64,000 bases of DNA from Azolla caroliniana (lineage: Eukaryota > Polypodiophyta). The stretch spans positions 7,254,001-7,318,000 of the forward strand of contig JBHGNT010000013.1 of the NCBI GenBank assembly GCA_043228905.1, given 5' to 3'. Shown piece by piece: positions 32,216 through 41,871 of this stretch (its first letter is position 1; the number at the start of each line of letters is the position of its first letter). Made by a program: the position numbers and the translations under genes. The notes below the pieces were generated by a model. It saw only the letters and a list, made by a program, of their open reading frames with translations. It was not told the origin of the DNA and did not search any database.

Positions 32216-34619
32216 TGGTACCTGCCTTCCCCTCCAGAACCTCATGACTCCATTCTGATTTCTAAATAAGAAATCCGCAAGGATGAAATGCCTCCGCATG
32301 ATGAGGACGTTGGAGCTCTGAGAGAGAGTCCGATCTCATTTCGGCTAAGCGGGCCGAATGAGGGGTTGGGCCAAGATCGCCAACTAGATGATGAGACGAT
32401 GAGTAATGAAGACTCGGTCGTGCATTCCCCGCGTAAAGAAACGAGGAGACGGTTTACGTGTAAAGAGAAGGGCAAGAAGAAAATGCCGGAATACGACTTC
32501 GGTAGTACCGAGTCAGATCGGAGCGAGTTTGACTACAGGCAAACTGGAAAGGAACCTCCATGCAAGAGGTCGACAGTAGCCGAAAAGGTCGCAAATTGGG
32601 TAATCACGGATTACACCGATCTACCCGCCTCAAGAACCCCGTAAAGAGATATAGATATAATGAGTACATGGCGCACCATTACACGTACATGATGCGAGTG
32701 GCGGAAGTGCGTGAGTCGGGGCGCTACGTAGAAGCAGCGAAAGACACGAACTAGCATGCCGCAATGGAGGAAGAGATGCGCGCATTATTGGAGAATGAAA
32801 CATGGGACCTGGTCGATGCACCGAAGGGTATGAAGCCGATCAGGTGTTGATGGGTGTATAAAGTGAAATACAATACCGACGACTCCGTCAATTGATACAA
32901 GGCCCGCTTGGTAGCGAAAGGCTACGCGCAGAAGCACGGTGTGGACTACGACGAAACCTTCGTGCCTGTCGCGAAGATGACTACCATGCGAGTCCTGCTA
33001 ACCATGGCAGTGGCAAAGGGGTGGCACTTACATCAAATGGATGTAACGAACGTGTTCCTGCAAGGTGATCTTGAGGAACAGGTGTCCATGATACATACCC
33101 CTTGGTTTTCTATCCAAACGAAACACCTTGGCGGTTTGCCGACTGAAGAAGTCATTGTCGAGCCTGGAACGCGAAGATTACACAACAACTGTGTAGGATG
33201 AGCTTTAGAATGTCGAAATCAGACTCTTCGCTATTTGTTCAGCAAGGTCAACACGGACCGGTTAGTATCCTCTTATATGTTGATTATTTAGTCATCGTCG
33301 GTGCCGACCTAGACGAAATCCGCCGCGTGAAGTCTCAGCTTACGGCATCGTTTGAAATGAAGGATGTCAGAGGCCTTCATTACTTTCTCGGGATCGAAGT
33401 GATCTGTACCCCCGAAGGCATATTAATCAACCAGTGTCATTACGCGCTGAATATGCTCTTCAAGTTCGGGATGGCAAACTGTAAGCCCATCTCGACTCCT
33501 CTGGATAGAAATGTGAAGCTTCGCCCAAATTCAGGAAAGACATGCGACCCGACACGGTTCTGACAGATTGTCAGAAGCCTTATCTATCTGACAATTACTC
33601 CGCCAGATCTTAGTTATCCAGTCAGCTTAATTAGTCAATGCATGTCGCAACCTACGACCGAAGACTTTCAGTGTGTGCACCGGATATTGCGTTATGTCAG
33701 TGGCACGAAAGATATGGCATTGTTTTATCGGGCAGCCGTAGCCGAATAGTTAGTCCGCTACACGGATGCTGATTGGGCCAGAAACGCCAGTGATCGTAGA
33801 TCCACATTCGGATACGCCTTCTCGTTAGGAAGTGCGGCAATCGCGTGGAGCAGCAAAAAGCAGCCGACAGTGGCACTGTTGAGCACGGAGGCCGAATATC
33901 GAGGGGCGACTGTCACTACGTGCGAAGTCATTTGGCTAAAACGGCTATTACAGGATCTGCAGATAGAGGTGTTTGGTCCGACGAGGATCTTTTGTGACAA
34001 CCTCAGCAATATCCACCTTGCGAAGAACCTCGTTTTTCACACCCGGACCAAGCACATTGAGGTGCACTACCATTTTGTGCGCGAGCGGGTCCTTTCAAGT
34101 GAAGTCGGACTGGTGCATGTTCCAATTGATCGGCAGGTTGCTGACATCTTCACCAAGCCTCTTGGTCTCGACAAGTGACGGCATTTCTCAGGTGAGCTAA
34201 GGTTGTGTCACCTCGACATACCGAACTTGAGGGGGAGAAAGGAAGACGAACAGGAACAAGAGCGTGAAAGGAGCGGAGGCGTTCATCACGGCGGAAGTGA
34301 CCGTGATGAGGAATCGGATGAAGATTTCGATTTCGGACCGGCTGAAGAAGCCAAAGAAGAAAGCAAGGGCCACAATCGTAGGGAAGAACCGAGGACAGCC
34401 AAATCAGGGGGAGATACAGCCAAGAAGGGCGTAAAGGCCAAGACCAAGACGTGGTCTGATGTAGTCAAACGCCTAAAGACAGGAGACAAATTGGAGATAG
34501 CCAATTCTGATGAGAGCGGAATTGAATCGGAAGCGTTCTATTCAATCGGAATGTTCGATTCGGATACACTGAATCAACTGAAGGCCATGCGGAGAAAATT
34601 GCAGTTAAGGACGCACTGA
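32216..34619 (+). pseudogene. copia A2 RT-RNase H and C-terminal tail
   Basis: Resumes at WYLPSPPEPHDS, matching the other side of F. Spacer ([14 protein letters not shown]), RT ([32 protein letters not shown]), with several frameshifts between 32640 and 33200. The RT active site is LYVDYLVIVG, with the second Asp changed to Tyr. RNase H has [30 protein letters not shown] and HFVRERV, with stops at TRF, AE and LDK. After LRGRK, about 130 charged residues follow with KTKTWSDVVKRLK and IGMFDSDTLNQLKA. Confidence 0.85.
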
Positions 34620-34794
34620 CACCGCGACAGCAAGGGAGCTGAGAAGGGCCGAACAAGCAGACAAGCCGACCGGAAGGGTCGAAGCACGGGGAATCAAACG
34701 GGTCGAGGAGCGCGAGCCAGGCGTGAAGCCAGAAGGAACCGGAGCGTAGAATCCGGAAGAATGGATGGAACCTCAAGTTGAGCTTGAGGGGGAG
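34620..34794 (+). other. copia A2 3' untranslated region
   Basis: Non-coding. CTCAAG-TTGAG-CTTGAG hairpin at 34772-34788 and polypurine tract GAGGGGGAG up to 34794. Confidence 0.75.
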
Positions 34795-35225
34795 TGTTGA
34801 GAGACAAGCTCAGCATTCAGTGCATAATCGGGTGCATAACCCAGTGCGTAAACTGGGCGCGTAAAACCGTGCGCACAATAGGCCGTAGCGGTGGGTAAAC
34901 CGCGAGGCCATTAGAAAGATATTCCTCGTAAGGGAATAATTTTGAGAGTTTGTGTAGTCGGCTCATTTATGAGCGGTCAAGTATTGTTAGTACTTCTGTC
35001 AGCCCGATTGTCAGGGCTTGTATATAAGGTGCTCACTGAGCACGAAGTATGTATAGAACAGAGAGTCATTATTTTTGAATCTGAGTTTTCTGTGTCTGCT
35101 CTCTCTCTCTCTCTATCTCTCCCTCTCCATCTCTGCGTTTTCTGTGTTTTACTGAACTGTCTTATTCCTCCGAATAGTGTACTCTGTGTTTACGCACACG
35201 CTTCCGCACAACGTATTCTTTTACA
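34795..35225 (+). repeat. 3' LTR of copia A2
   Basis: 431 bp, TGTTGAGAG to TTTTACA. TATA-like TTGTATATAAGG near 35018-35029. Followed by target duplication gttgg. Confidence 0.92.
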
Positions 35226-35230
35226 GTTGG

Positions 35231-35308
35231 TACATAAACCAACTTATTGTAACTTGGTGGTTGTTGGATGTATCTCATTTTGTTAATATCATATATACTT
35301 TTGTCTAT

Positions 35309-35347
<39 letters not shown>

Positions 35348-35410
35348 GTTCATCTTCCACTGCATTGCAACAACTCTTGCCTTCCCATTTCTTAACATGG
35401 TATCAGAGTG
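35231..35410 (+). repeat. 5' LTR of copia C, second part, and primer site
   Basis: Resumes the C LTR after A2, includes a (CA)n run near 35311-35342, and ends CTTAACA at 35397. Primer site TGGTATCAGAGTG at 35398-35410. Confidence 0.85.
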
Positions 35411-35498
35411 AGTGATTTCCTGATCAAGCATTTTTTATTGTGTTGTGTTGCACGCCGAAGATCAACAGAACCGGCCCATCGTAAGAGAAGAAATCACC

Positions 35499-38400
35499 AT
35501 GAATACTCAAATGGGAAGCGATGTTCCTACCGAGAAGCTCGACAAAACGAACTTTGCATCTTGAGAATACAAGATGCATCAATATCTTGTCGGACAAGGC
35601 TATTGGAGCTACATCTAAGGAGCTCACGAATCACAACCCAACCCAACACACGCCAACTATCCCGCTTGGGAGCAGGCCGCTAGCCGTGTGTTGTATTGCC
35701 TTACATCATGCGTTCATGATCACATGCTTGGCTACATTCGAGATGCAAAAACGCCGAAGTAGGCGTGGGAAAATCTCAAAAAGATTTTCGCAGCCAACAC
35801 GGCTGCACGCAAGCTTCAGCTTCATTAGGAGCTGAATAGCATCCAACAGAGGGAGATGTCAATCTCCAGTTATACCTTGAAGATCAAGGAGCTATGTGAC
35901 GCCATCGGATCGATCAACATCGCCATTGACGATGAAGAACTGGTGCAGATATGCCTCGAAGGCTTAGCACCACGTTTCAGCGCGATTAGATCTGCAATTC
36001 TCGCAAGGGAGAATCCTCCCTCCTTCTTCGACCTTCGGTCGATATTGCTGGTTGAAGAGAATCACGCCCGGCAGAGGAGCAATGCACCAGATGGTCATCT
36101 GCTCTACTCCCAGTCGGATGAAAGGAATTTCGGCCGAGGTCACAAAGGTCGCTTCGGACAAGGTCGTAATGATCGGCAAAATCAATAGCATAACTCTCAC
36201 CAATGACAAACGGATAGAAATGGTCCCAGAGAGTTCGGCGGAAGGAGGAGTCATAACGCCAGACCGAGCAATCGCCGAAACCTAGTCGAGTGCGGGTATT
36301 GCCGAAAACCCGACCACTACGAAGAGGAATGTCGGAAGAAGAAACATGAGGCAGGCCGACAACTGACAAATTACGCCATGAACCCCAACTACGGCGACGT
36401 GGCGGAATGTTTATGATGAAGCACGAAGCACACTCAATGTCTGCATTTGCGACAACCTGCGCCTCCACTCCTAATAGTGTATGGTTTGTCGATTCGGGAG
36501 CCTCCAATCACATGACTTCCCATGAAGATTGGTTTCGGGAATTACGGAAGCCCTAACATCCCGGATATGTCGAAACAGGCGATGATACGACTCATCCAAT
36601 ACAGCATATCGGGAATGTCCCATTCGGAAACGACGGTGAACAGACCTACCTCAAGAACGTACAACATGTTCCCACCATCGCGAAAAATCTAGTGTCGGTC
36701 GGCCAAATTGTAGAACAAGGAATGCAGGTACACTTCAACAACGATGGGTGCTTCATTGAAAAAGGCGATCAAATCGTAGCTCACGACTGATGAGAAGGGC
36801 GTATGTTCATTCTCGAGTCGAGCGAAGTAAAGTCAGCTATGTACGGAAAGGGCCAGAAAGTCGAAACCGACTTAAAGTTGTGGCACAAGAGAATCAGCCA
36901 CATCAATCTCTAGAAGCTTTAGAACATGCAGACAAAAGGAGTCGTAATCGGACTCCCAAACTTTATGGCAAAGGAGATCACGGACATGTGCAAAGCATGC
37001 CAATTTGGAAAGCAACACCATCATCCATTCCCAAAAGAGCGGAATGTAAGCAAAGGGATCCTGGATGTCATACATTCAGATGTGTGGGGACCAGCCCAAA
37101 CAACTACTCTCGGCGGATGCTGTTACTATGTCACGTTCATCGATGACTTCTCCAAAAATACTTGGATTTATCCGATGAAGCAAAAGAGTCACGTGTTCGG
37201 CCACTTCCAGAAGTTCAAAGCCGAAGTAGAAAAAGCCACGGGCCGGCATGTACGCTACTGTCTTTGATCAGATGGAGGCAAAGAATATTTTTCGGATGAG
37301 TTCTCGGCGTATCTCCGCAAGGAAGGAGTCCGACAAGAGTTCTTGTGTCGACATACACCTCAGCAAAATGGCGTAGCTGAGCGTAAAAACCACCACATAG
37401 TAGAAGTCGCACGAGCCATGATGAATGAGAAAAACCTGCCGAAATCGTACTGGGCAGAAGCGGCGAACACAGCCATATACCTCATGAATAGGTGCACAAC
37501 CTCAGGAGTACACGACATAACTCCTCATGAGAAGTTCTTTGGAAAGAAGCCAGACTTATCACATGTTCGCATTTTCAGTTCTATCGCCTATGTACATATT
37601 CCCCACGATACGCGACAAAAGCTCGATCCAAAGTCGGAGAAATGTATCCTCGTAGGATACTCACTCGAACAAAAGGGGTACAAGTGCTACAACCCATCTA
37701 ACCGAAAAGTTCGCATCAGTCGAGACGTAGTCTTCAACGAGTTCACATCCTGGTACGCACTAGAGAATACTTCGACTTCGCTCAACATGGATGACATCGA
37801 AATAAGAATAGAAGCCGAAGATCGTCTCATGCATATGCACGAAGAAAGTCCAGTTTCAACATGGCTAAGCGGACCACAAGATCCCCCAAGTGATCAAAGC
37901 ACATCTCGGCCAAGTCCATTGTTAGACAAAGGCAAGACGAAAATGCAGGAGTATGAAGATCATTTCGATCTCCACAGTGAGGTCAAAGGCCTTGACATCC
38001 ACACGGACGGCATGAAGAAACCCCTAGTATCCACAAATCACAAGCCACGCCGATCCACGCAAGAGAAGAACCCCGTAAACCACTACGGCTACAACGAGTA
38101 CATGGCGTATCATTACGCGTTCATGATGAAGGTAGCGTCAGTACGGGAAACGGAAACGCTTTCCGAAGCCGCAAAGGATCCGCAATGGGTCAACGCGATG
38201 AATGAGGAGATGGAAGTGTTATGCAAAAACAAGACATGGGATCTCATTCCTCACTCTTCGAACAAGAAACCAATTGGTTGCAGGTGGATTTACAATGTGA
38301 AGCACAATGCCGATGGTTCCATAAATCGCTTCAAAGCATGGCTTGTTGCAAAAGGCTATGCACAGACACACGGCATAGACTACGAAGAAACCTTTGCCCC

Positions 38401-39600
38401 GGTGGCAAAGATGACAACAGTACGGACCGTAATCGCGCTAGCAGCAGCAAAAGGGTGGCACCTCCATCAGATGGACGTGACAAACGCTTTCCTCCAAGGA
38501 GAGCAAGAAGAAGAGGTGTATATGACACAACCACCCAGATTCGAATCACGTAATCATCCGCACGTCGTATGCCGACTCAAGAAGCCACTCTACGGCCTCA
38601 AACAAGCACCGCGTGCTTGGCACTCGAAGATCATGCAGTATCTTCACCAAGTCGAATTTCGGATGTCAAAATCCGATACATCCCTGTACATCCGAAACGA
38701 GTCGGATAGCCTGATAATCATCACCTTGTACGTGGATGATTTGGTCATCGGAGGAAAGGATCTCGCCGAGATTAACAAAGTTAAATCAATTCTTTCCGGC
38801 AGATTCAAAATGAAAGACCTGCACGAACTTCATTACTTCCTAGGTATTGAAGTAATTCGGACACCAGTCGGGATAATGATCTCACAACGGCACTATGTCC
38901 TCAACTTACTGTACAAATTCGGAATGACAGAGTGCAAACCTATGACTACCCCTCTTGATCGCAATCTCAAGATTGATGCCAATTCCGGCACAACCAAGAC
39001 TGAACCGACTAAGTATCGCCAACTGATCGGTAGCTTGATCTATCTATGCGATCGGCCTACGTAGCCAATTCATGCAAAATCCGCATAACCTTCATCTCGA
39101 TTGTGCTAAGAGGATACTACGGTATGTTAGTATGACAATGGATCACGACATCTTATATAAATCGAATACGACTATTCGACTCGAAGGGTACACAGACGCG
39201 GACTGGGCAGGAGACAAAGCAGATAGACGATCCACATCCGGATTCGTCTTCTCCCTCGGCAGCAGAGCGATCTCCTGGAGCAGCAAGAAACAACTGGCAA
39301 TCACATTGTCGAACACAGAAGCCGAATACAAGGGTGCGGCAGTCGCCGCATGTGAAGTCGTATGGCTTCGGCACGTACTAAAGGATCTAGGCATTCCCAT
39401 CAAAGACCCAATACGCTTGTACTGCGACAACATGAGCAGTATCTACTTGGCTCGCAACCCCGTATTTCACGCGCGGACTAAACACATCGAAGCGCACTAC
39501 CACTTCATCCGCGAGCGCTACAGGCCGGAGAAATTGATCTCTACCATATCATCACGCACCTTCAGGTTGCTGATATATTTACGAAGGCCTTAGGAGTAGA
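35499..39600 (+). pseudogene. copia C gag-pol
   Basis: Gag from MNTQMGSDVPTEKLDKTNF, with stops after FAS, SYI, TPK and LQLH. Zinc knuckle CGYCRKPDHYEEEC near 36291-36335. Protease WFVDSGASNHMTS near 36483-36515. Integrase: LWHKRISHINL, CKACQFGKQHHH, HSDVWGPAQTT and SDGGKEYFS, with stops near 36788, 36910 and 37268. The stretch 37343-39064 is open: end of integrase (QNGVAERKNHH), spacer, and RT with LYVDDLVIGG near 38728-38758. About 20 nt are missing after SLIYL at about 39050. RNase H (TDADWAGDKADRRST, NTEAEYKGAA, CDNMSSIYLARN) runs to about 39540, then shifts frame. It lacks the extra tail of the A lineage and ends in the usual LRG and GAGGGGGAG tract. Confidence 0.85.
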
Positions 39601-39666
39601 CAAGCTCGGGCAATTCGCATCGGATCTTGGTCTCATGCCGCCTACATTGCCGAGCTTGAGGGGGAG

Positions 39667-39944
39667 TACATAGAGCACACATTGATACACAGATATGTAC
39701 GCCGAACTTCAAACCGAACAGATGGAAGTTGTGTTCGAAGGGGCGTGTTGAGAATCGAACTCAACTTCCCATAGGAATAGGTTCACACTAGCCCATGGAC
39801 ATACCATGCTAGTTTTGTAAATAGCAAAAAGGGCGCTTGCCCTAGCTTAGTTGGTATATAAACCAACTCATTGTAACTTAGTGGTTGTTGGATGTATCTC
39901 GTTTTGTTAATATCATATATACTTTTGTCTATCTCTGTCTTTTG

Positions 39945-39977
<33 letters not shown>

Positions 39978-40052
39978 CTGTTACACACACACATACACAT
40001 ACATTCATCTTCCGTTGCATTGCAACCACTCTTGCCTTCCCATTTCTTAACA
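39667..40052 (+). repeat. 3' LTR of copia C
   Basis: About 386 bp directly after the polypurine tract. Starts TACATAG, probably a decayed TG. TATA-like TTGGTATATAAACC near 39850, a (TC)n run, end CTTAACA. Gypsy B sequence continues at 40053. Confidence 0.75.
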
Positions 40053-40172
40053 ACACCATTATATGTAGAAGACATAAATATGCTAGAAGGGGTACATGAT
40101 GCGGAGCTAGAAGCATACCTTGATGATCACCCGCCGATCGTCCCATTATTTGAAATTGATATTATAGAAACC
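40053..40172 (+). pseudogene. gypsy B linker fragment
   Basis: Encodes TPLYVEDINMLEGVHD and PLFEIDIIET, the linker between protease and RT of gypsy B. Interrupted at 40172 by G and continued at 45839. Confidence 0.85.
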
Positions 40173-40601
40173 TGTCATGAGATGGCAAGACTCGAACCCA
40201 TGACCTTATGGTATATGGGTCGAGCTCTTAACCATCTCACCATCTATTGTAATTCATAGAATATTATTTTCATTTATGTTTTATTATAAGAAAGTAATGT
40301 ATATTCTAGATTTCTCTGGAACATTCTAGAAGCTTCAGGATTATTCCTGAGAACACTATAAAAGAAGGCACTAAGCATTATGTTGAACCAAATTGGTTCA
40401 ACACCAGTCTTAAGCCTCTTAGTCGATTTGTACTTATCTTTCATATAATATAAGAGCTGTTGTCATCATCCTATTTCCCTCTCTCTCTCCTCTTCTCACT
40501 TCCTCTCTCTCGGGAATCTTACGCAGTCCCGTCCTCTTAGTACTAATAGTACTACTCTTCTTAGTACTAATTCCATCTCTGTTTTAGTACTATTCCTGAC
40601 A
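40173..40601 (+). repeat. 5' LTR of chromovirus G
   Basis: 429 bp, TGTCATGAG to CCTGACA. TATA-like ACACTATAAAAGAAGG near 40352-40368. Several copies of the word TAGTACTAAT near the end. I could not identify a primer site after it (GTTTGAACC). Confidence 0.93.
40179..40238 (-). other. tRNA-like segment at the LTR start of G
   Basis: On the minus strand GAGATGG and CCATCTC can pair as a 7-bp acceptor-like stem. Between them are an A-box-like stretch (TGGTTAAGAGC) and a B-box-like GGGTTCGAGTC. It is 60 nt long, shorter than a tRNA, and lacks a full cloverleaf. It occurs again in the 3' LTR at 45416-45475. Confidence 0.5.
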
Positions 40602-40671
40602 GTTTGAACCAATTTTCTTCCTCTAGCCTACTTGTCACTCTCCCTCATCCTCCTACCCTTTCCCCTATACT

Positions 40672-41829
40672 ATGGCTATTGTTAGCGCCCAAGAATACCA
40701 ATCCGTTTTCTCCGAGCTACAGTGCCTAAAAGAAAAGTTTGTTGCCTTGGAACAAGAAAACCAACGGCTGATAGGGGATCTGCAACAAATCGCTCTAGAA
40801 AAACAACAAACGCAACAACAACATGGGGAGTTAGCGTTACGGGTACAACAACTCGAAGCAGCGTTGCAACAACAAGGATCCAGTCCCCAAGGATTTCATA
40901 AAGAGCCCAAGATTGGACTTCCTGTGAAATTTGATGGAACGCGTTCGCAATTTCGGGGATTCCTTAATCAGGTACGCTTAGTCATCCAGATGCATCCTTC
41001 CCGATATCCCACTGATGCATCTCGAGTCGGCCTAATAGGCACGCTACTTAGCGGCTCAGCCTTGGCATGGTTCGCTCCGCTTCTAGAAAAACAATCGCCC
41101 TTGCTTAATAACTTTGAAGATTTTATTGGTGAGTTTAAAGCCTGCTTTGGAGACACCGACAGCATCAGGACGGCGATCAACAAGATCCGGCGATTGCGTC
41201 AAGGCGATCGTCCAGCCTCTGCCTACGCGGCGGATTTCCGCCTACTTGCTTCAGATATACCCTGGGATGATCAAGCACTAATGGAGCAGTTTCGCTATGG
41301 CTTGCGAAACGATGTCAAAGATCTACTTCTAACTTTCCCCGAAGAACCAAAGTCTCTTACGGAGGCAATCAGTCGAGCAGTTCGATGTGACAACTGCCTT
41401 TTTGAACGGCGTTCAGAACGTCAATTACAGATACCACGCTCTAGGCCAGAGCCCACTTACGCCGCAGTCGCGGCTAAACCGTTTGCACGAGACATACCTC
41501 AAGCAAATACTTCGACACCGATGGAGATCGATACCATGCGTCGACGCGGCCCGTTATCGGAAGAAGAAAAGCAACGACGACGTGCCAATCGATTATGCCT
41601 TTATTGCGGTGGACCAGGACATATCGCCATCAATTGTCCCCATAGGCCAAGAAGACAGGTAAATCAAATTGTCGCCTGTACTAAACCTGAGTCAATTCTT
41701 CCCTTCGGAGTGTCTGATAGTAGTAATAGTACTAATAGAGTGTCAGATAGTATTCATAGTACTAATAGCCCAAGTATCTCAAATAAATTTGAAATCCTTA
41801 GTCAATTAGATGAAGAGTTAAACGATTGA
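40672..41829 (+). CDS. chromovirus G Gag
   Basis: 385 codons from the ATG at 40672. An N-terminal glutamine-rich coiled coil (residues about 10-70: heptad-like LEQENQRLIGDLQQIALEK) precedes a Ty3/sushi-type Gag core (PVKFDGTRSQFRGFLNQV, GSALAWFAPLLE, FKACFGD, YAADFRLLASDIPWDD, about 85-250). The CCHC zinc knuckle is CLYCGGPGHIAINC (about residue 310). The serine/asparagine-rich end is FEILSQLDEELND. The stop at 41827-41829 lies inside the 16-nt overlap with the pol frame. Complete and undamaged. Confidence 0.93.
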   Translation: MAIVSAQEYQSVFSELQCLKEKFVALEQENQRLIGDLQQIALEKQQTQQQHGELALRVQQLEAALQQQGSSPQGFHKEPKIGLPVKFDGTRSQFRGFLNQVRLVIQMHPSRYPTDASRVGLIGTLLSGSALAWFAPLLEKQSPLLNNFEDFIGEFKACFGDTDSIRTAINKIRRLRQGDRPASAYAADFRLLASDIPWDDQALMEQFRYGLRNDVKDLLLTFPEEPKSLTEAISRAVRCDNCLFERRSERQLQIPRSRPEPTYAAVAAKPFARDIPQANTSTPMEIDTMRRRGPLSEEEKQRRRANRLCLYCGGPGHIAINCPHRPRRQVNQIVACTKPESILPFGVSDSSNSTNRVSDSIHSTNSPSISNKFEILSQLDEELND

Positions 41830-41871
41830 GTCCAGCCAAAATAGGAGCCATTTGGTTGGACAGCAGCCCTA
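41817..41871 (+). promoter_or_regulatory. candidate -1 frameshift signal of chromovirus G
   Basis: In the gag frame G_TTA_AAC (41817-41823) is followed by a 6-nt spacer. An 11-bp stem follows (41830-41840 with 41851-41861, including one G-U pair) around a 10-nt loop. Loop TAGG (41842-41845) could pair with CCTA (41868-41871). GUUAAAC is the established slippery site of equine arteritis virus. Sliding back one base enters the pol frame, which opens only at 41814. Confidence 0.75.

Larger units (their letters stand above)
10932..35225 (+). mobile_element. copia A2, inserted in the 5' LTR of copia C
   Basis: A close relative of copia A. LTRs are 431 bp each: 10932-11309 plus 17025-17077 (split by D), and 34795-35225. 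Target duplication gttgg is perfect (10927-10931, 35226-35230). It carries D, E and F. LTR divergence is roughly 5-7% by eye. Confidence 0.9.
10630..40052 (+). mobile_element. copia C
   Basis: A copia element with LTRs at about 10630-10931 + 35231-35397 (split) and 39667-40052, and a decayed gag-pol between 35499 and 39600. Left flank is the inverted B arm, right flank is direct B sequence, so no clean target duplication is visible. The exact left edge is uncertain by a few bases. Confidence 0.75.

Noticed and set aside
35300-35350. (CA)n run as a regulatory element
   Set aside because: Ordinary microsatellite inside the copia C LTR, with nothing to show a role.
40179-40238. Possible functional tRNA gene (minus)
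   Set aside because: Only 60 nt, T-stem mispaired, and present in both LTRs; treated as tRNA-like only.
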